Assembly: GCA_036010905.1 (NCBI GenBank)
Contig: DASCMH010000004.1
Location: forward strand, 73,755 to 137,754
DNA length: 64,000 nt
DNA from: SMWD01 sp002729875
GTDB lineage: Bacteria; Pseudomonadota; Gammaproteobacteria; Steroidobacterales; GCA-2729495
Reading direction: 5' to 3'
Shown: positions 37,501-45,408 of the stretch, one piece after another
Layout: each line of letters opens with the position of its first letter
How positions within the stretch are numbered: position 1 is the stretch's first letter
Made by a program: the position numbers and the translations under genes
Notes under the pieces: generated by a model
The model's input: the letters and a program-made list of their open reading frames with translations, nothing else
Told to the model about the DNA's origin: nothing
Databases searched by the model: none

Positions 37501-40500
37501 AAGATCGCGTTCGACAGACCATCGCTGACAATATGATGAATAACGACCAGTAACAGGAACTTCTGTGGGTCGCCCTGCAAAACATGCAGCCGTAACAACG
37601 GCCCATGATCGAGGACGAATGATTGTGCTGACAACTCTGTCAGGCGCTGTTCCCACCCCCGTGCATCACAACCGGAAAGATCCTCGCTGCAAATCGGTAC
37701 CGGTCGCTCAGGCAGAACTTCCTGATAAGGCCGGCCATCTGATGACAGGAACCGGGTGCGTAATACCTCATGACGTTGTACCAGCAAATCAACAGCCGAT
37801 TGCAATACATCAAGGTCCAGGTCACCGGACAAGCGAAGGGTGAAGGCAATATTGTAAACCGGGCTATCAGGATCAAGTTCGTTCAGAAACCAGAGCCGCT
37901 CCTGGGCAAATGACAGTGGCAACCGGTCACCGCGCTCCAACCGCCCAAGCTTTATCGCTTCTGTACCGCCATCAGCATTTGCCAGATCGGCCTGATGCTG
38001 AAGGTGTTCGTCAATATAGCGTGCTACACCAACAGTGGTTGGCGCATCAAAAAACTGGGCGAGATTCAGATCAATGTCAAAATGTGCCCGAATGCGTGCC
38101 AACAATCGGGTAGCTGATAAAGAGTGTCCGCCGCTGTCAAAAAAATCATCATGCAGACCGACCCGATTGACACCGAGGATCTCACGCCACAGAACTGCCA
38201 CAGCATGCTCGGTCTCAGTACCCGGCGAAACAAACGCAACCGGTTGCTGCTGCTCATCCGTATCTGCCGACTCCGGGTTCGGCAATGCCTGCATATCGAT
38301 CTTGCCACTTGACGTCAACGGCATTTGCCCGACCTCGATCAACATGCCGGGCAGCATGTAATCAGGCAGACGTGTTCTCAGGAAACCGCGTAACGCCTCT
38401 GCCGGAGTGATACCGTTATCTGCAAAGCCGGCATCAGTCGATTGCCAGTAACCAACCAGTAGCGACTCACTGCCGCATCGCAGACGAAGATCGACACAGG
38501 CATCGCTGACCCCGGGATGATCGCGCATTACAGCGGCGATCTCATCCGGCTCGATACGAAAACCCCGTAACTTGATTTGCCGATCCACCCGGCCGAGACA
38601 TTCCAAAAACCCATCGGCACGATAGCGAGCCAGATCACCGGTTCGATACAGTTGCCCACTGTTGCCCGGGCCGTTACCCGCCACCGAAAACGGGTCAGGC
38701 ACAAATTGTTTTGCATTCAATTCAGGTTGCTGCAGATACCCGCCACCAAGACCGGCACCACCGACATATAGCTCTCCGACAACACCAATCGGAACCGGCT
38801 GCAACAACGTATCCAGCACATAGGTACGCACATTGTCGATCGGTTTGCCGATCGGTACGATGGTTTCATCCTCGTCCCATAACGATGTATCAAAACAGGT
38901 TACATCCCAGATTTCCGACATGCCATAGGTATTCAGTAACGTCATGCCCGGACAGGCCCGGCGAAACCGTCGTAACAATTCAGGGCGCAGTGGTTCACCG
39001 CTGGTAATCCACGTATGCAGACCCGGCAACCGGCGACCGAGGCGAGCATCAATATCCAATAATGCAACCAGCAAAGACGGCACGACCACAATATGGCTGA
39101 CGGTCTTGCCGGCGACCTGCTCAGCAAGTCGCTCGACCAGTCTTAACGGATCCTTGATATCGGCATCGGCAATCACCCGCAACGCGGCACCATGGATCAG
39201 CGGACCGAAAATTTCCCAAACTGAATCAACAAAACAGGGACTGGTCCGCAAACAAAAAACATCATCAACCGTGAAGCCGTATTCATGCCACATCCATTCA
39301 CAGCGGTTAATGGCGCCAGCATGCAAACCAATCGCTCCCTTAGGCGTTCCGGTCGATCCGGATGTATATAAAATATAAGCGGCATTCTTGCCGTCACCCT
39401 CAACGTCGGGTAACACGATATCGGTATTGGTTTGACTCCAGTCCATCTCATCGAGACGAATAGTATCGAGCGTGCCGCTGACAGAGCGCGGCAAACAACC
39501 GTCTGTGAGAATCATTTGCAGGCCCGTTTGCGCAACAATAAACTGCAGGCGCAGTGACGGATAATTCGGGTCAAGCGGCACATAAGCTGCACCGGTTCTC
39601 AACGTCGCAATAATCCCTACGACAAGCTCAACCGAGCGGCGAACACCGATACCCACCAGGTCACCCGGACCAATACCATGACCGTGCAGTTTGCCGGCCA
39701 GCCGCTGTACACGTGAGGCCAGTTCGCCATAGCTAAGCGACTGATCATCGCCAATCAGGGCTAAGGCATCAGGGCTACGCTTAACCTGTTGCGCAAATCG
39801 CTCATGCAGCCGGGCCGGGCCCGGATAATGACGTTGCGTAGCATTCCAATCGACGAGTATCTTGCTGCGCTGCCCGGATTCAAGTAACCCAAGGCTGCCC
39901 ACAGGTGTCCCGGGATTGCTGACAATTTCACCTAACAGCCTGGCATAGTGTCCCGGCAATGATTCGGCGAATGCATCGTCAAACCGAGCTGTTGAATAGC
40001 CCAAATAACCGCGAATGATGCCGTCGTCACCGAAATCGGAAACCGAAAATTCGATATCCCAGTAAGAACTGCGTGAGGTATTCAGTGTTTCCAGGCCGAA
40101 ACGCAGTTCACCACCCTGCCGGCTACGCACGAATGCATCTTCAAACAGAAACAGGATCTGAAATAACGGGTGCTCACCAAAGCGACGCCGCGGATGCAAC
40201 GCTTCCACGACCCGCTCGAAAGGGATGCCGGCATGTTGCAAAGCGGCCAGTGCCGATATCCGCTCACGCTCCAGCACATCAGCAAAGGGCTCGTCATCGG
40301 CCACCCGATTACGAAACATGACATTATTAACCAGGCAGCCAACCATGTCTTGAGTCATCGCAGTATCGCGCGAGGTCACCGGAGAACCGATCGCGATGTC
40401 ATTCTGTCCGGAATAGCGAATCAACAAAACCCTGAATGCAGCCAGCAAGGTCATGAAAAGAGTTGCACTCGACCGGCGCGATAATGCACGCAGACTATCC

Positions 40501-43500
40501 GCCGTCGCAGCATCGATAACAAAACCGATTCTGGCCTGATGGCCTTGCCACTGGTCATCGCTAACGATAACCGGACGCGACGGCAGGGTCGTGCGATCCG
40601 GGGCATCCTTAAGTGCGACTCGCCAGAAATCAAGATTCCGCTCCCAGCCGTCGCCATGCGACTCGGCCCGCTGGCGGATCGAGTAATCGCTATATTGCAT
40701 CGCAGGAGGCAGGGACTGACCGGTTTCCGATTGAGCGGACAAATCGTAGCGCCGAACCAGTTCATCACGAATAATCCGGATTGACAGGCCATCTGCAATG
40801 ATGTGATGTGCATTGACGAGCAACTTCGCATGCTGCGCAGAAAATCGATACAGGCAGGCATTAATCAGCGGACCGGCGGTCAGGTCATAACTGGTGCCGA
40901 TTGCCGCTTGCGCTGCCGCCATGAACCGGCCAGCACCCTTATCCTCGACGTCGGTCTTGTCAATTACACTGACCGGCAACGACACGTTCCTGTGCGGCAA
41001 AACAACCTGCCTGACACCGCTATCGGTTTCACGAAATACCGTGCGCAACACTTCATGACGTTCAAGCACAGCATTCCAGGCCTTCTCGAGTCGCCCGATG
41101 TCGACCGGCCCGTCCAGCGGGATCACAAATTGCTCGTTAGAACCGGTCATTGACGGATACAGCTGATTCAGCACCCAGAAACTCTGCTGCTGAAAAGACA
41201 GCGGCGCATCGCCATCATCAGGTACGGTGCCGGTTTCGACACCGTCAATAACCGGCGTTTCAACCGAGTAACGAACTGCAATCGCCGCACCATGATGCTC
41301 ACGCAGGTATTCACCAAGACCGGCAACCGTCGGCGCATCAAATAGTGCAATCAACATGACGGCATCATCGAGCAGGCGTTGCAGCGCACTTGTCAAACGC
41401 ACTGCAGAAATAGAATCCCCACCGAGGTCAAAAAAATTATCCCGGATACCGATATTGTCGACATGCAATATGTTTTTCCAAAGCGTCACCAGGTCCCGCT
41501 CCAGATCATCACGAGCCGGCTCGCCCGGTACGGCGAAATCGCGCCCCGGTTCAGGTGCCGGCAGCGCCTGGCGATCAAGTTTATGGTTACTCGTCAGCGG
41601 TAACCGCTCGAGTTCGAGCCAGGCTGTCGGCAGCATATATTCAGGCAGCCGCGCAGCAAGCCAATGGTGCAGGACGGCAGGCGCCAAATCACGACTATCC
41701 GGGTTGTCGGCCGACGCTTGCCACAGCGCCCGGTACAGCGGTGTGCTGTCAAGCGCCGTTTCCTCTACACGTGACAGGTACTCATAGCTTGTCCGCCGTT
41801 CGTCATCGCTCGCCACCGAGGTCACAATCCGATAATCGGGATATATCGAAGCCTGCCCGGTAGTTGCATGGTCGCCCGCAACCCCGATCGACCATTCGAC
41901 CTTAATCGTGTCTCCCTCGTGTACCGGCACACCAAAGCAGTCACCAGTTTCACCCAATGGAAAAAACACCGGTAACCAGGCCTGCTGGGTACGCCGATAG
42001 TCTACATCTGTGTCACCGCCGGTTGTCACCACGGTCCAGACGAGGTAACCGTCAAGACGTGCCTCGCGAGCAATCTTCATCCGCGCGCTACCTTGCGATG
42101 CGGCGGCTAACTTGCTGGTGAAATCAAGATCTTCGAACACATGTGCAGCAGAAATGATCGCCGTTTCAGGCAGGTCACTGACGCACAACCGAATATCGAA
42201 ACGGCGCCCAAACCGGTCAAATACCCGCTCTGCATAACGACCCGCGACGTCACTGAATGCCGGATCTGCGCTAAGGGCTGCGGGCAATTCGACGGCAGCA
42301 ATCAGGGTTCGGCAACGCGCCGGCACCGGTATGCAGTCGGGAGCAAAATGACGCCGGGCAGCATTCCAGATCGGCACAATGCCGTCGGCGCTGCCGATGT
42401 TACCAATGATGCCCTGGGTGCAGACATCAACCGGTTCCGGCAAATCAATGGATACCATATCGCCCTGCATGACGATAATCCGGTCCGCCAGGCCCTGATC
42501 ATTGATCAGCGTGCGCGCCTTACGATACGCCTCTTCAAGTATCTCGACGGCATACACTTTACGAGCGCCGGCATCGATGCACATACGCGCCAACAACGCG
42601 TGCTCACCGGTGCCGATATCCAGCACCACCTTACCACGCACCGAACGATCGAAAGCTTCCCGGTAACTCGCAAGTCGCTCGGCTTCAGAACTCATCAAAT
42701 CGTAAAGGAATTCATCATATAACTGATAGGGTCCGACCGACGGCCAGAACTCGGGACGGGTGGCCGGCTCCGGTGACAACCCTGCCCGCGGCACGATATA
42801 GCCGACCAGGCGGGGTTGCCCACCGTGATCAGAGCGCAAGGCAACGGCAGCAGCATCGATCGCAGGATGTTGCCGCAACACGGCGGCAATCTCACCCAGC
42901 TCAATCCGGTAACCGCGTAATTTGACCTGCTCGTCGCTACGACCGAGAAATTCAAGTTCACCCTCCGAAGTCAACCGTGCCCGGTCGCCGGTTCGGTACC
43001 AACGTGTTGCCTGATAGCCATCGATACCCATGGCGATGAATCGCCGACTGGTCTGCTCCGCCGCACCGATATAGCCCCGGGCAACTGAAGGCCCGCCAAC
43101 CAACAGTTCGCCGGCCTGGCCGGTCGGCACCGGCAGCCATGCCTGGTCAGCACCGGCTTCGTTCACGATGACCAGTTCGGCATGCGCCAACGGCCTGCCG
43201 ACAACAGCAGTCATTCCCGCGTTGCGGTCTGCATTTTCACAAACCGCAAAGGTCAATTGCCCGGCCGTCTCGGTAATCGCATAGGTGTTGACGATGCGCG
43301 GCTCAACGTCGCCGTGCTGACGAAACCAGCGGTGCAATGCCTCGGTGTCGACGGCCTCCCCGCTAAGCACCACACAACGTAATGCGGTAGCTGCAATACC
43401 GTCGGCGAAAGAAGCGGACAACAGGTTCTGACGAAATGCGGACGGAGTCTGACTCAGCATTGTCACGCATTGTGAGCACAACAAGGCAAACAACCGGGCG

Positions 43501-44165
43501 GGATCGGTACGCAATTCGGGCGGCACAATGACGAGCCGGCCACCGTGACGCAAAGCGCCCCAGATTTCCCAAACCGAAAAGCCAAACGATAGCGAATGAA
43601 ATAATGTCCAAACATCACCGGCATCGATATCGAGTCGGGTACCGATATCGTCGAACAAGGGGACCAGGTTACCGTAAGTGACCATGACTCCTTTTGGTGT
43701 GCCGGTCGAACCGGAGGTGAATATGACGTAACACAAATCATCAGAGGCTACGGGCGTATGCGGATCATCACTACAGAAAGCCCTGGTCAAATCACTGTCC
43801 GCATAAATGAGTTGTGCCGCATGCCCGGGAAGGTTGGCCACAGCCGTACGTTGCGTAACGATAACTGCCGGCTCGGCCAACTCGAGAATCTGCCCCAGCC
43901 GGTTACTCGGCAAATCCGGACTCAGGGGAACATAGGCGCCGCCGGCCTTCATAATGCCCAGCATCGCGGCAATCAGTTCAACGCCCGGCGGCAAATGCAA
44001 ACCCACCCGGACCTCAGCCACAACACCCGCCCCGATCAACGCATGCGCAAACTGATTGGCCAGCGTATTTAAATCACCATAGGTCAGATGTCGCTCGCCA
44101 ACAGTCAAGGCAACCGCATACGGCCGCGTTGCAGCATGGCTCTCGAATGACTCGTGCAGCAACAT
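31581..44165 (-). CDS. Non-ribosomal peptide synthetase, loading module with embedded methyltransferase plus three extension modules
   Basis: Giant NRPS of about 4194 residues, numbered from ATG 44165 (a GTG at 44180 is an alternative). Order: A1 (1-460), interrupted by a methyltransferase (470-810) and completed at 825-875; T1 (Ser 918, LGGDSIS); C2-A2-T2 (985-2045, Ser 2015); C3-A3-T3 (2075-3130, Ser 3096); C4-A4-T4 (3145-4175, Ser 4135). There is no starter C domain. Condensation sites read NAHHIIADG, IHHIVSDG and IHHIIADG; all resemble LCL-type domains. Specificity codes I read are A1 GFWSVSTGQK (Asp235 replaced by Gly 195), A2 VDWVISTDVK (beta-alanine-like), A3 DVGELVSIDK (ornithine-like, basic) and A4 DAQHVGGVAK (unassigned). 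The MT gene ends three bases upstream and the second NRPS starts within its stop codon. Confidence 0.95.
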   Translation of the reverse strand: MLLHESFESHAATRPYAVALTVGERHLTYGDLNTLANQFAHALIGAGVVAEVRVGLHLPPGVELIAAMLGIMKAGGAYVPLSPDLPSNRLGQILELAEPAVIVTQRTAVANLPGHAAQLIYADSDLTRAFCSDDPHTPVASDDLCYVIFTSGSTGTPKGVMVTYGNLVPLFDDIGTRLDIDAGDVWTLFHSLSFGFSVWEIWGALRHGGRLVIVPPELRTDPARLFALLCSQCVTMLSQTPSAFRQNLLSASFADGIAATALRCVVLSGEAVDTEALHRWFRQHGDVEPRIVNTYAITETAGQLTFAVCENADRNAGMTAVVGRPLAHAELVIVNEAGADQAWLPVPTGQAGELLVGGPSVARGYIGAAEQTSRRFIAMGIDGYQATRWYRTGDRARLTSEGELEFLGRSDEQVKLRGYRIELGEIAAVLRQHPAIDAAAVALRSDHGGQPRLVGYIVPRAGLSPEPATRPEFWPSVGPYQLYDEFLYDLMSSEAERLASYREAFDRSVRGKVVLDIGTGEHALLARMCIDAGARKVYAVEILEEAYRKARTLINDQGLADRIIVMQGDMVSIDLPEPVDVCTQGIIGNIGSADGIVPIWNAARRHFAPDCIPVPARCRTLIAAVELPAALSADPAFSDVAGRYAERVFDRFGRRFDIRLCVSDLPETAIISAAHVFEDLDFTSKLAAASQGSARMKIAREARLDGYLVWTVVTTGGDTDVDYRRTQQAWLPVFFPLGETGDCFGVPVHEGDTIKVEWSIGVAGDHATTGQASIYPDYRIVTSVASDDERRTSYEYLSRVEETALDSTPLYRALWQASADNPDSRDLAPAVLHHWLAARLPEYMLPTAWLELERLPLTSNHKLDRQALPAPEPGRDFAVPGEPARDDLERDLVTLWKNILHVDNIGIRDNFFDLGGDSISAVRLTSALQRLLDDAVMLIALFDAPTVAGLGEYLREHHGAAIAVRYSVETPVIDGVETGTVPDDGDAPLSFQQQSFWVLNQLYPSMTGSNEQFVIPLDGPVDIGRLEKAWNAVLERHEVLRTVFRETDSGVRQVVLPHRNVSLPVSVIDKTDVEDKGAGRFMAAAQAAIGTSYDLTAGPLINACLYRFSAQHAKLLVNAHHIIADGLSIRIIRDELVRRYDLSAQSETGQSLPPAMQYSDYSIRQRAESHGDGWERNLDFWRVALKDAPDRTTLPSRPVIVSDDQWQGHQARIGFVIDAATADSLRALSRRSSATLFMTLLAAFRVLLIRYSGQNDIAIGSPVTSRDTAMTQDMVGCLVNNVMFRNRVADDEPFADVLERERISALAALQHAGIPFERVVEALHPRRRFGEHPLFQILFLFEDAFVRSRQGGELRFGLETLNTSRSSYWDIEFSVSDFGDDGIIRGYLGYSTARFDDAFAESLPGHYARLLGEIVSNPGTPVGSLGLLESGQRSKILVDWNATQRHYPGPARLHERFAQQVKRSPDALALIGDDQSLSYGELASRVQRLAGKLHGHGIGPGDLVGIGVRRSVELVVGIIATLRTGAAYVPLDPNYPSLRLQFIVAQTGLQMILTDGCLPRSVSGTLDTIRLDEMDWSQTNTDIVLPDVEGDGKNAAYILYTSGSTGTPKGAIGLHAGAINRCEWMWHEYGFTVDDVFCLRTSPCFVDSVWEIFGPLIHGAALRVIADADIKDPLRLVERLAEQVAGKTVSHIVVVPSLLVALLDIDARLGRRLPGLHTWITSGEPLRPELLRRFRRACPGMTLLNTYGMSEIWDVTCFDTSLWDEDETIVPIGKPIDNVRTYVLDTLLQPVPIGVVGELYVGGAGLGGGYLQQPELNAKQFVPDPFSVAGNGPGNSGQLYRTGDLARYRADGFLECLGRVDRQIKLRGFRIEPDEIAAVMRDHPGVSDACVDLRLRCGSESLLVGYWQSTDAGFADNGITPAEALRGFLRTRLPDYMLPGMLIEVGQMPLTSSGKIDMQALPNPESADTDEQQQPVAFVSPGTETEHAVAVLWREILGVNRVGLHDDFFDSGGHSLSATRLLARIRAHFDIDLNLAQFFDAPTTVGVARYIDEHLQHQADLANADGGTEAIKLGRLERGDRLPLSFAQERLWFLNELDPDSPVYNIAFTLRLSGDLDLDVLQSAVDLLVQRHEVLRTRFLSSDGRPYQEVLPERPVPICSEDLSGCDARGWEQRLTELSAQSFVLDHGPLLRLHVLQGDPQKFLLLVVIHHIVSDGLSNAIFIDELATLYGCVADGREPVLPALPIQYADFSLWQHHAVKRPELDAQLDYWIEQLRDVPPALELPTDRPRPAEQMFRGAWLWRELSGERAEMLRVFGRRHRCTLFMVLLGTFDVLLSRYSGQTDIVVGSPIAGRSWYELDGLIGLFVNTVALRTDLTDNPTFGTLLSRVRRTILDSQANQDLPFERLVESLRPDRTLSHAPVFQVMFNMTPIPDRTRNVAGVRMRTGRLQDHGVSTFDLTLNVGERTDGLDFVFEYDRDLFDRQTIERIATYFDYLLKVIIDAADTPVSALPLWPPDEHAVLLDVLNSPAARFSNLQSDGMQTEQVQSVLALFESWVDRQPALLAVECGHDRLTYAELDRQANCVADRLYGLDIEPGAYVAVCLDRSVNLLVAVLGVLKAGCAYVPLDADYPAARLADMFAVVGPRALIAQATTASALSFVSVPTILLDEDYGGLAGAGLSRQVYQPQLADPAYALFTSGSTGTPKAVAVTHGNLAAICCAWQDAYTLSADDRHLQMASFSFDVFTGDWIRALCSGASLVLCPRFDLLEPARLYALLRDRHITCAEFVPAVLRGLLAWLEESGADLAFMRLLAVGSDSWYGSEFAALTAVVGPHTRVVNSYGTAETTIDSTFFEALGDMKKYVMIEGCMPIGRPFAGSRVYVCDPELRLVPPGVPGELCIGGAGVATGYVGDPVLTAERFVTDPFVPDGRLYRTGDRVRYHSDGTLVLLGRMDRQVKLRGFRIELGDIEAALSCQPSIVAAAVVIDSVARDRRLVAYVVTASGSINVDALRVALRSQLPDYMVPVQFVELDALPVTPNGKVDRNRLPVPEQYLRHVSTHVEPTGPVEAVLLELYRDVLGITDIGVHDSFFDRGGHSLLATQLVSRIRDVLNIELPLRALFEDPTITGLVAAIGRQLGRAPPPLRPVQRNASGTAPVSLMQQRLWFLAMLEPDNPAYHLHWSVRLTGALDRPALSQAVDALVARHDSLRTTIAVPESSPAAEPLQHIAASMPVSVEYCGSSWRLEDLIALPFDLRSGPLLRVHLIECGPDQHILLLVIHHIIADGWSMSVLFDELSQAYNAARRGELPGWAAPGAAGLPVQYADYAVWQREQLTGAELARQSDYWCNQLAGAPELLELPIDRPRPALQTHAGAWFELSVPGGLTAALHAVGRSENCTLFMVLMAAFDIALARFAGATDVVVATPIAGRSRTELEGLIGFFVNTLVMRTSVDGNPTFRELLGRVKQTALDAYAHQDLPFEKLVEILRPRRSRSYNPIVQVLFAVHNQPVNPFTPDGLEVESINVSSNTTKFDLSVHVAERDGELQCGFGYNPDLFDTATVAAFAHYYETILTAVSRDVGIRLSRVGTIPASIAQPDWTGHLVERFAAQVQRAPQAIAVRTTDAMLSYAALNAQANGVAQQLLSILLSPDAESPRIGLLCGYDQRLVAGLFGILKAGCIWVPLDPAWPAARLKSIAADAGLAAVVTDPLHRQQAEGLCGSLVDITECAVASDPEVSIAADALACIIYTSGSTGTPKGVMQTHSGVVIQVGRYSRALRLASSDRLSGLSGYAYDAAIQDIFGALLNGATLCPLAVRGSDQHLFEQSAVLEQLASVSTTVMHATPSLFRYLFSDHDNGENTRDLSSIRTVVLGGEPVRRSDFELYQQYFARGTQFVNGFGLTESTVALQFMADHDTPLHGQQIPLGMPVAGLEVDLIDESGTSSWYGEIVLSGTGLSPGYWGQTTLNTQGSGSRSSFLTGDIAYRRPDGQMIFAGRRDAQINVRGYRVELAEIEATLCALSGVADSAARIWQRDDDTWLAAYIVPAPGVELQAGNLRAALAERLPAYMLPQSFDCLEVLPRLTSGKLARHELPAPLRTPVAESAAARTALEVELVSIWGDLLQRETLGVNDDFFALGGHSLLATRVIARIRDQLDLEIPLAGLFDAPTVAGLAELIESIRQDHQEPALTRIPRHNRRSS
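41736..42758 (-). other. PRMT-like methyltransferase domain inserted in the loading A domain
   Basis: About 340 residues lie between adenylation motif A8 (VKLRGYRIELGE) and A9/A10 (LPEYMLPTAW, then SNHKLDR). They form a full protein-arginine-methyltransferase-like unit. An N-terminal helix region (YQLYDEFLYDLMSSEAERL) is followed by the SAM-binding VVLDIGTGEHALLARM and YAVEILEEAYRKA. Then come PEPVDVCTQGIIGNIGSADG in place of the PRMT double-E loop, and a barrel half with QQAWLPVFFPLGETGDCF and HEGDTIKVEWSIG. The first Glu of the double-E loop is missing, so arginine is not the expected substrate. It would methylate the activated or carrier-bound starter in cis. Confidence 0.8.
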
Positions 44166-44167
44166 GC

Positions 44168-44911
44168 CTATACCCGGCACTCAAGACCGATGACCGGCGG
44201 ATTATCCAGATACTCCTGCCAGTAATCGGCACCGTGAGCATCGATACCGGCCGGATCGAGCCTGAGCGGATGCCATGCAACGCGGCCAAAACCGGCATCG
44301 GTTAACACTTGCTCATAAGTCTGCCGTGCATAGTAATGAGCATGAAACTTGAACAGTTCGCGTCCGGCAACCATGAAGTAGGTAATCTGTGCGCCGTCGA
44401 TGGCCGGACTGTCAATGGTCTTGTTGAAACCGTATTGCTCGTAACCGGCATACTGTTCGGCCGACTGATCAGGATTTTCGTTAAGCGTTACAAAACGACC
44501 GGTCACAGACAAATGGCGCTTTATATTGCGGCACATACGCGCAAGATCAGTGTCGCTCGGCGCATAGTGCAACAGGTAGGCTGCAACAATAAGGTCAAAC
44601 TCGCCGAGATCGCCAAGCTCGCGCACATCTGCACAGACAAAATCAATACCCAGCGGATCATTGCGTTCCTGTTGTTCGGCCAGGCGAATCATCTCAACGG
44701 AAATGTCGACGCCGGTGACGCGTGCAGCCCCGAGTGCCTTCAGGCGGCGCGAATAAAATCCTTCGCCGCAAGCCAGATCCAGTATTCGCTTGCCGCGAAC
44801 ATCACCGATAAGATTTAAAAAGGTGTAGGCCTCGATGTATGACCGCAGTGGCGATGATTTTGAGCGCCGATATTGTTCGGCAATAGCATCGTACTGGCTT
44901 GCGCTTGGCAT
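44168..44911 (-). CDS. Class I SAM-dependent methyltransferase
   Basis: Soluble methyltransferase of 247 residues. Motif I is RILDLACGEGFYSRRLK, followed by RVTGVDISVEMIRLAEQQE (acidic end of strand 2), DFVCADVRELGDL, and FDLIVAAYLLHYAP. The second half (GFNKTIDSP, FKFHAHYYARQTYEQVLTDA) is a substrate-binding part seen in small-molecule N- and O-methyltransferases of secondary metabolism. It starts one base into the deaminase stop (TGATG) and ends three bases before the NRPS start, so it belongs firmly to the operon. It is a second methylation activity beside the one inside the NRPS. Which atom is methylated cannot be read; pteridine nitrogen, peptide nitrogen or a hydroxyl are all open. Confidence 0.85.
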   Translation of the reverse strand: MPSASQYDAIAEQYRRSKSSPLRSYIEAYTFLNLIGDVRGKRILDLACGEGFYSRRLKALGAARVTGVDISVEMIRLAEQQERNDPLGIDFVCADVRELGDLGEFDLIVAAYLLHYAPSDTDLARMCRNIKRHLSVTGRFVTLNENPDQSAEQYAGYEQYGFNKTIDSPAIDGAQITYFMVAGRELFKFHAHYYARQTYEQVLTDAGFGRVAWHPLRLDPAGIDAHGADYWQEYLDNPPVIGLECRV

Positions 44912-45408
44912 CAGCTAACCGATCCTGCCTGACGACTGCCGGACCACGTTACGATTAGCCCACGACATTCCGCCGCAAGGCAACCGCCTTCAAGTTTCAA
45001 CGGCAGGTCATTAGCGGGCGCTGCGGCCAACTCGTTGCCGGTGACAGCATTCATGTCAGCAATCCCGGCGCCATAAACTACTTTGCCTATCCCGGCATAG
45101 TGACAGGCCGTCAGGCACATCAGGCAGGGTTCAACGGTTACGTACAATGTACTTCCGCTCAGGTCGAGCTTGCGCAACTGCCGACATGCCTCGCGGATGA
45201 CCCGCATTTCAGCATGCGCGGTGATATCAAGTTCACCGATTACGGCGTTACTCCGCGTTACAACAATTTCGCCATCGGCAACCAGGCACGCACCAACCGG
45301 TGGCTCGCCGGCCAACATGCCGCGCCGCGCCGCTTCAAGCGCTGCCCGCATGAAAACATCATGCGGCGATGCGTCGCTGGCAATTCCGGTTGTATCGACA
45401 TCAATCAT
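44911..45408 (-). CDS. CDA-fold nucleoside/nucleobase deaminase (guanine/tRNA-adenosine deaminase type)
   Basis: Zinc deaminase of about 165 residues in the cytidine-deaminase fold. The catalytic motifs are intact: ITAHAEMRVI (HAE, zinc ligand and proton shuttle) and VTVEPCLMCLTACHY (PCxxC, two zinc ligands). PPVGACLVADGEIV and KVVYGAGIADMNA also match the guanine-deaminase / TadA-like branch. ATG 45408 overlaps the queD stop; an ATG at 45447 lies 47 bases inside queD. It is too far from a plain tRNA deaminase in context to assign that role. Placed between a pterin enzyme and NRPS genes, deamination of a pterin to a lumazine (C2-NH2 to C2=O) is an attractive guess, since guanine and pterin share that ring edge. 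That substrate is inference only. Confidence 0.8.
   Translation of the reverse strand: MIDVDTTGIASDASPHDVFMRAALEAARRGMLAGEPPVGACLVADGEIVVTRSNAVIGELDITAHAEMRVIREACRQLRKLDLSGSTLYVTVEPCLMCLTACHYAGIGKVVYGAGIADMNAVTGNELAAAPANDLPLKLEGGCLAAECRGLIVTWSGSRQAGSVS

Noticed and set aside
25300..44100. Many plus-strand frames of 60-190 codons under the NRPS genes
   Set aside because: They are shadows of strongly coding minus-strand sequence, with biased composition and no recognisable domains.
25222..44165. Epimerisation or dual C/E domains in the NRPS
   Set aside because: Each module is plain C-A-T, and the condensation domains show the ordinary SxAQxRLWFL and HHIxxDG motifs of LCL type.
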